From Bryobacterales bacterium (GTDB lineage Bacteria; Acidobacteriota; Terriglobia; Bryobacterales; Bryobacteraceae), in the NCBI GenBank assembly GCA_016789905.1, contig JAEUQC010000156.1, positions 1-44,439 on the forward strand: 44,439 bases of DNA, read 5' to 3'. The position numbers and the translations under genes were made by a program. Below are positions 41,242-44,439 of the stretch, in pieces. Within the stretch, counting starts at the first letter, position 1. Each line of letters begins with the position of its first letter. The notes beneath the pieces were generated by a model. That model ran no database searches and was not told where the DNA came from. It saw nothing but the letters and a program-made list of their open reading frames with translations.

Positions 41242-42843
41242 ATGCGCTATTCCTGGATCTTGCTTGTTTCCACATTCATCGGCCCGAATCTGTGGGGCCA
41301 TTGTCCTCAGTTTCCGACGCTGCCGGAATGCCCCGCGCCTACGCCAACCCCGACTCCGACTCCGACTCCAACGCCAACCCCCACACCCACCCCGACGCCA
41401 ACCCCGACACCCCCAGCGCCCACAGTCCCTCCGCCCAACGAACCCTCGTCCCCACCGGAGACGACCAGTCTTTACATCATCGCTCCTGAGGTTTTTCTCG
41501 AGGCCGTCTCAGGTTCGCAGAATAACGTCAGCACCATCTATCCACTCATCTTCCTGGGCGAGGGCGCGTATTGGAAAGCCGACATCAAGACCGACGATGG
41601 CGGTTCCTGGCTATCGATGTCTCCTGCCCAGGGCACGGGCGACTCCGATATCCGCTTGCAAGCCAACACCGGAACACTCAGAGCCGGCACATATTCAGCG
41701 CGCGTCAACATCATTGCCCCTGGCGCCACCAATAGCCCCGGCACATTCCGGGTCACGTTTCGAGTTCGCGACGCTATCCCCGCCACCGTCCGTCCCGCAT
41801 TGGCGAACCTGTCTTTCACGTCGCGGGAGGGAGACACCGCAAACCCCGCATCCCAGAAATTGGCGATCCGCATGGAAGGCGAGACAAAACCCGATTGGAC
41901 CGCGAGCGTAGTGTCCTTGAACGGCGGTAATTGGCTGTCGATTTCGCCCGCCGCCGGGAAGGCGGATGGAGAAATCACCGTCGCAGCACGTTTGGGCGAC
42001 CTGCCCGCCGGCGCCTACGCCGCTCGTATCGAAATACGGTCACCGGGCGCTGCGAATCCGTTGGTTCAAGTACCGGTATCCTTTTCCGTCACACGGCAGA
42101 AGGCGATCGTTGCCGCGAATGGCATTGTGAACGCCGCCTCCCTCGCCGCCGGTCCCGTGGCGCCGGGACAACTGATCACGATTGCCGGGGACCGGATGGG
42201 CCCGCGCGCCGGCGTCTCCGCGAAGCCGAACGAATCCACGAATCGCTTTGCCACCTCATTGGGAGGTACGCGAGTTTTCTTCGATGGAGTTCCTGGGATT
42301 GTGCTTTTCGCGGGAATGAACCAGGTAAATGTCATGGTTCCATTTGAGGTCGCTGGTAAGTCCAAAGTGAAGGTGAGTGTAGAATCCGCGGGTTACGAGG
42401 CTTCTGACCCGGTGGAAGTTCCCGTCGCCGAATCGGCGCCCGGATTGTTTTCCGCAGATGGCATCCGCGTGGCTGCGTTGAACCAGGACTATTCCTTCAA
42501 CACGCCCGAAAACCCGGCCGCCGCCGGGGAAGTTGTCCAGTTTTTCCTAACCGGCCAGGGTCTTACTACGCCGCGAGTCGATACTGGAGCATTGGCTCCC
42601 GCGGTTGCTCCATTTGCCGCCCCGGATCTCGGTGTTCGTATCTTGCTGGATGGGCAAGGCGCGGAGGTTCTCTTTGCCGGATTGGCTCCTGGCTCTATTG
42701 GACTGCTTCAGGTCAATGTGCGAATTCCCCTTGGCATCACGCCGTCATCCAACGTCCTGGTGGGCGCTCGCATCGGCAACGCCGGACTAGCGAGCCCTCT
42801 CTACCTGGCCGTCAAGGCCGCGCCAGCCAATGACCCGCAGTAG
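41242..42843 (+). CDS. Secreted BACON-like/TIGR03437 protein with (Pro-Thr)12 linker
   Basis: A 533-residue exported protein. Signal peptide to about residue 19, a short Cys-containing segment, then twelve Pro-Thr pairs (residues 33-56) as a stiff linker. Two BACON-like beta-sandwich repeats follow, marked GGSWLSMSPAQGTGDSDIRL and GGNWLSISPAAGKADGEITV, each with GTYSARVNI or GAYAARIEI. From about 285 comes the TIGR03437 domain: NGIVNAASLAAGPVAPGQLI, MNQVNVMVPFEV, FFLTGQGLTTP. BACON domains often bind mucin-like or complex glycans. ATG 41242 was chosen over TTG 41227 as it begins the signal peptide. Confidence 0.85.
   Translation: MRYSWILLVSTFIGPNLWGHCPQFPTLPECPAPTPTPTPTPTPTPTPTPTPTPTPTPPAPTVPPPNEPSSPPETTSLYIIAPEVFLEAVSGSQNNVSTIYPLIFLGEGAYWKADIKTDDGGSWLSMSPAQGTGDSDIRLQANTGTLRAGTYSARVNIIAPGATNSPGTFRVTFRVRDAIPATVRPALANLSFTSREGDTANPASQKLAIRMEGETKPDWTASVVSLNGGNWLSISPAAGKADGEITVAARLGDLPAGAYAARIEIRSPGAANPLVQVPVSFSVTRQKAIVAANGIVNAASLAAGPVAPGQLITIAGDRMGPRAGVSAKPNESTNRFATSLGGTRVFFDGVPGIVLFAGMNQVNVMVPFEVAGKSKVKVSVESAGYEASDPVEVPVAESAPGLFSADGIRVAALNQDYSFNTPENPAAAGEVVQFFLTGQGLTTPRVDTGALAPAVAPFAAPDLGVRILLDGQGAEVLFAGLAPGSIGLLQVNVRIPLGITPSSNVLVGARIGNAGLASPLYLAVKAAPANDPQ
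41338..41409 (+). repeat. Tandem hexamer repeat encoding (Pro-Thr)12
   Basis: Twelve in-frame copies of CCN-ACN. Third codon positions vary between copies, so the tract is kept by protein selection rather than being a perfect microsatellite, yet it could still slip in multiples of six bases and change linker length without a frameshift. Confidence 0.9.
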
Positions 42844-42875
42844 CCGACGGACTGTGGTTCTCGCAAAGTTCGAAG

Positions 42876-43949
42876 TTGCTGATAAATTGGGGGTTGCCTC
42901 CCTTCTTTCGATTCCGATGTCCGCCTTCCTTGGTTGCGCTGGCGGTGGCTTTCTTGGCTTCCTTTCGCAATCGCGCGGCGCTTCAGCTCGAGATTCTTGC
43001 CCTTCGTCACCAGCTCAGCGTTTTGCAACGGTCGGTGAAGCGGCCGAAACTGACGGCCGCTGATCGGTTCCTGTGGGCCTGGTAGTCGGCGGTCTGGGAA
43101 GATTGGCAACCGAGTGCCGCCATCATGAAGCCGGCGACGGTGATCGGTTGGCATCGCAAGGGCTTCGGCCTGTTCTGGACATGGAAGATTCGACGGGGAA
43201 AGCTGGGGCGACCGGCAGTCGCAGCAGACGTCCGATCCTTGATACGTGCGATGAGCCGCGACAACCCTCTCTAGGGTGCACCGCGGATTCACGGCGAACT
43301 GCTCAAGCTTGGCATTGCCGTCGGCGAGACGAGCGTCAGCAAGTATATGGTCCGCCCCCTCCGCAAGCCGCCATCGCAGACTTGGCGGACCTTTCTCGAA
43401 AATCACGTGAAGACCATGGTTTCGGTGGACTTCTTTACGGTGCCGACCATCCGATTCCGGGTCCTGTATGTGTTTCTGGTGCTGACACACGACCGCCGCC
43501 GGATTCTCCACTTCGCCGTGACCGCTCATCCCACCGCGGAGTGGACCGCGCAGCAACTCCGGGAAGCCTTTCCCTGGGACACCGCGCCCCGCTATCTGCT
43601 GCGAGATCGCGACCGGATCTTCGGGAGAGATTTCGTCGGTCAAATCAAAGCCATGGGGATCAAACAGGTGCTGTCGGCACCGCGTTCCCCCTGGCAACGG
43701 GCTTATGTCGAACGGGTCATCGGCACCATTCGCCGCGAGTGCCTGGACCACGTAATCGTGTTCGGCGAACGGAGCCTGTACCGTCACCTGCAAAGTTTCG
43801 TGGACTACTATCATCGGAGCCGGACGCACCTGGGATTGGAGAAGGACTCTCCGATTCCTCGCCCGATCCTATCGGCGGACGTGGGGCGGGTTATTACGAT
43901 GCCGGAAGTCGGCGGACTCCATCATCGTTACGAGCGCCGCGCCGCATAA
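42876..43949 (+). pseudogene. DDE transposase/integrase-core gene with two in-frame amber codons
   Basis: One continuous frame encodes a transposase of the integrase-core type, interrupted by TAG at 43083-43085 and TAG at 43272-43274. Between and around them the protein reads on normally: RNRAALQLEILALRHQLSVL, then SAVWEDWQPSAAIMKPATVI, then GAPRIHGELLKLGIAVGETS. The C-terminal part from ATG 43347 is open and carries the DDE residues (SVDFFT, LLRDRDRIF, QRAYVERVIG) and ends GGLHHRYERRAA. The second stop replaces what relatives have as Trp (NPLWGAPRIHG). The start of the gene is uncertain and no terminal inverted repeats were found. The stretch 43950-44163 after it holds no gene. Confidence 0.85.
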
Positions 43950-44163
43950 AGGCATCTTCGGCGCGATTCCATCCGCATTCCTGCACGGGCCTACTGACGG
44001 TCACCGGGGCCGCACTCAGTGCAGAGTGGTAACAGGCCTTGTCAGCCGACGACGTGGGGCGAGTGAAGCCCAAAGGCTCTCCCTCACGAAACCCTAAAGG
44101 TCCTGGATCCCGCCCCCTCAAACTACAAGATGAGGTTTCCGAGAACGACAGATTGAAAACAGA

Positions 44164-44240
44164 TGGTGGGCCTGCCCAGACTCGAACTGGAGACCTCTAC
44201 CGTGTCAAGGTAGCGCTCTAACCAACTGAGCTACAGGCCC
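44164..44240 (-). tRNA. tRNA-Val (anticodon GAC)
   Basis: Minus-strand cloverleaf: acceptor GGGCCTG/CAGGCCC, D stem GCTC/GAGC, anticodon stem CTACC/GGTAG with loop TTGACAC (anticodon GAC reads GTC/GTT), T loop TTCGAGT, A73 and an encoded CCA at 44166-44164. It lies between the broken transposase and a new gene. Confidence 0.95.
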
Positions 44241-44304
44241 AAACCGCGCGAATCTTTAGAATACCACACTCGAACCTCCAGCGGTACACTGGGAAAGTAC
44301 CGCT

Positions 44305-44439
44305 ATGCCGCCGCCTGCGCTTTCTATCGTCATTCCGATCCACAACGAAGAGCCCGCGATTCTCCGGTTATACGACCGGTTGACGCGGGTGCTTGAGACA
44401 ATTGGCCGTAAATACGAGATTATCTTTATTGACGACGCC
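44305..44439 (+). CDS. Glycosyltransferase family 2, 3' end outside window
   Basis: The first 45 residues of a GT2-type enzyme: ALSIVIPIHNEEPAILRLYD and YEIIFIDDA match the N-terminal beta-alpha-beta and first acidic motif of dolichol-phosphate-mannose-synthase-like proteins. ATG 44305 is preceded by a weak GGGAAAG. The gene runs off the window. It may extend the polysaccharide theme or belong to a different membrane-glycolipid pathway. Confidence 0.8.
   Translation, partial: MPPPALSIVIPIHNEEPAILRLYDRLTRVLETIGRKYEIIFIDDA

Noticed and set aside
41338..41409. Short tandem units as a CRISPR-like array
   Set aside because: Six-base units with no spacers, coding for Pro-Thr in frame within a secreted protein.
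43073..44032. 319-codon plus-strand frame across the transposase region
   Set aside because: Out of frame with the conserved integrase-core sequence; the real frame is the one with two TAG codons.

Overview
The window looks like chromosomal DNA of an acidobacterium of the Solibacter/Bryobacter group. Two secreted proteins (21698-23548 and 41242-42843) end in the C-terminal domain known as TIGR03437, which is strongly expanded in Solibacter. The DNA is GC-rich, GTG and TTG starts are common, and a YVTN/di-haem protein and metal-motif periplasmic proteins fit the same group. This placement is inference from gene content; no rRNA or other marker gene is present.

Layout. 1-1274: the end of a beta-helix protein and a small Sel1-repeat protein. 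1478-3771: a small accessory patch next to tRNA-His, with a SEFIR/TIR-like protein, a ribbon-helix-helix protein and a conserved-looking 82-residue protein. 3790-8556: gltS, ubiD, fabG and a polyprenyl-phosphate sugar transferase. 8557-14095: a regulated ISC iron-sulfur operon, iscR-iscS-iscU-iscA-hscB-hscA-iscX, with no ferredoxin gene in it. 14102-18580: aquaporin, a 941-residue beta-propeller/cytochrome protein and a methyltransferase. 18577-23548: a three-gene coupled operon encoding an NHL/TIGR03437 protein, a periplasmic protein rich in Met and HxHP motifs, and an outer-membrane-like barrel behind two Cys-rich domains; I read it as a metal-handling system. 23602-41189: a surface-polysaccharide locus. 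Twelve minus-strand genes from 38150 to 25910 are almost all joined by overlaps of 1 to 17 bases; they are flanked by a GT4 gene and a radical SAM gene on one side and by a Gfo/Idh oxidoreductase and a large GT-C-like membrane protein on the other. 41242-44439: a BACON/TIGR03437 secreted protein, a transposase broken by two in-frame amber codons, tRNA-Val and the start of a GT2 gene cut by the window end.

How the genes work together. The polysaccharide locus has nucleotide-sugar modifying enzymes (two SDR epimerase-like proteins, a PLP enzyme with His in place of the usual Lys, a C-methyltransferase, a Gfo/Idh protein), many glycosyltransferases, a Wzx-type flippase and a GT-C membrane protein. 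With the distant sugar transferase at 7159-8556 as possible initiator, this is most of a lipid-linked export pathway for a glycan that probably carries an unusual deoxy or C-methyl sugar. The ISC operon is a self-contained Fe-S assembly unit controlled by its own IscR.

Most noteworthy: the Cys/Met/His-rich metal operon, the PLP-His enzyme beside the C-methyltransferase, the SDR with Gln in the YxxxK position, the SEFIR patch at tRNA-His, and the ISC operon without fdx.
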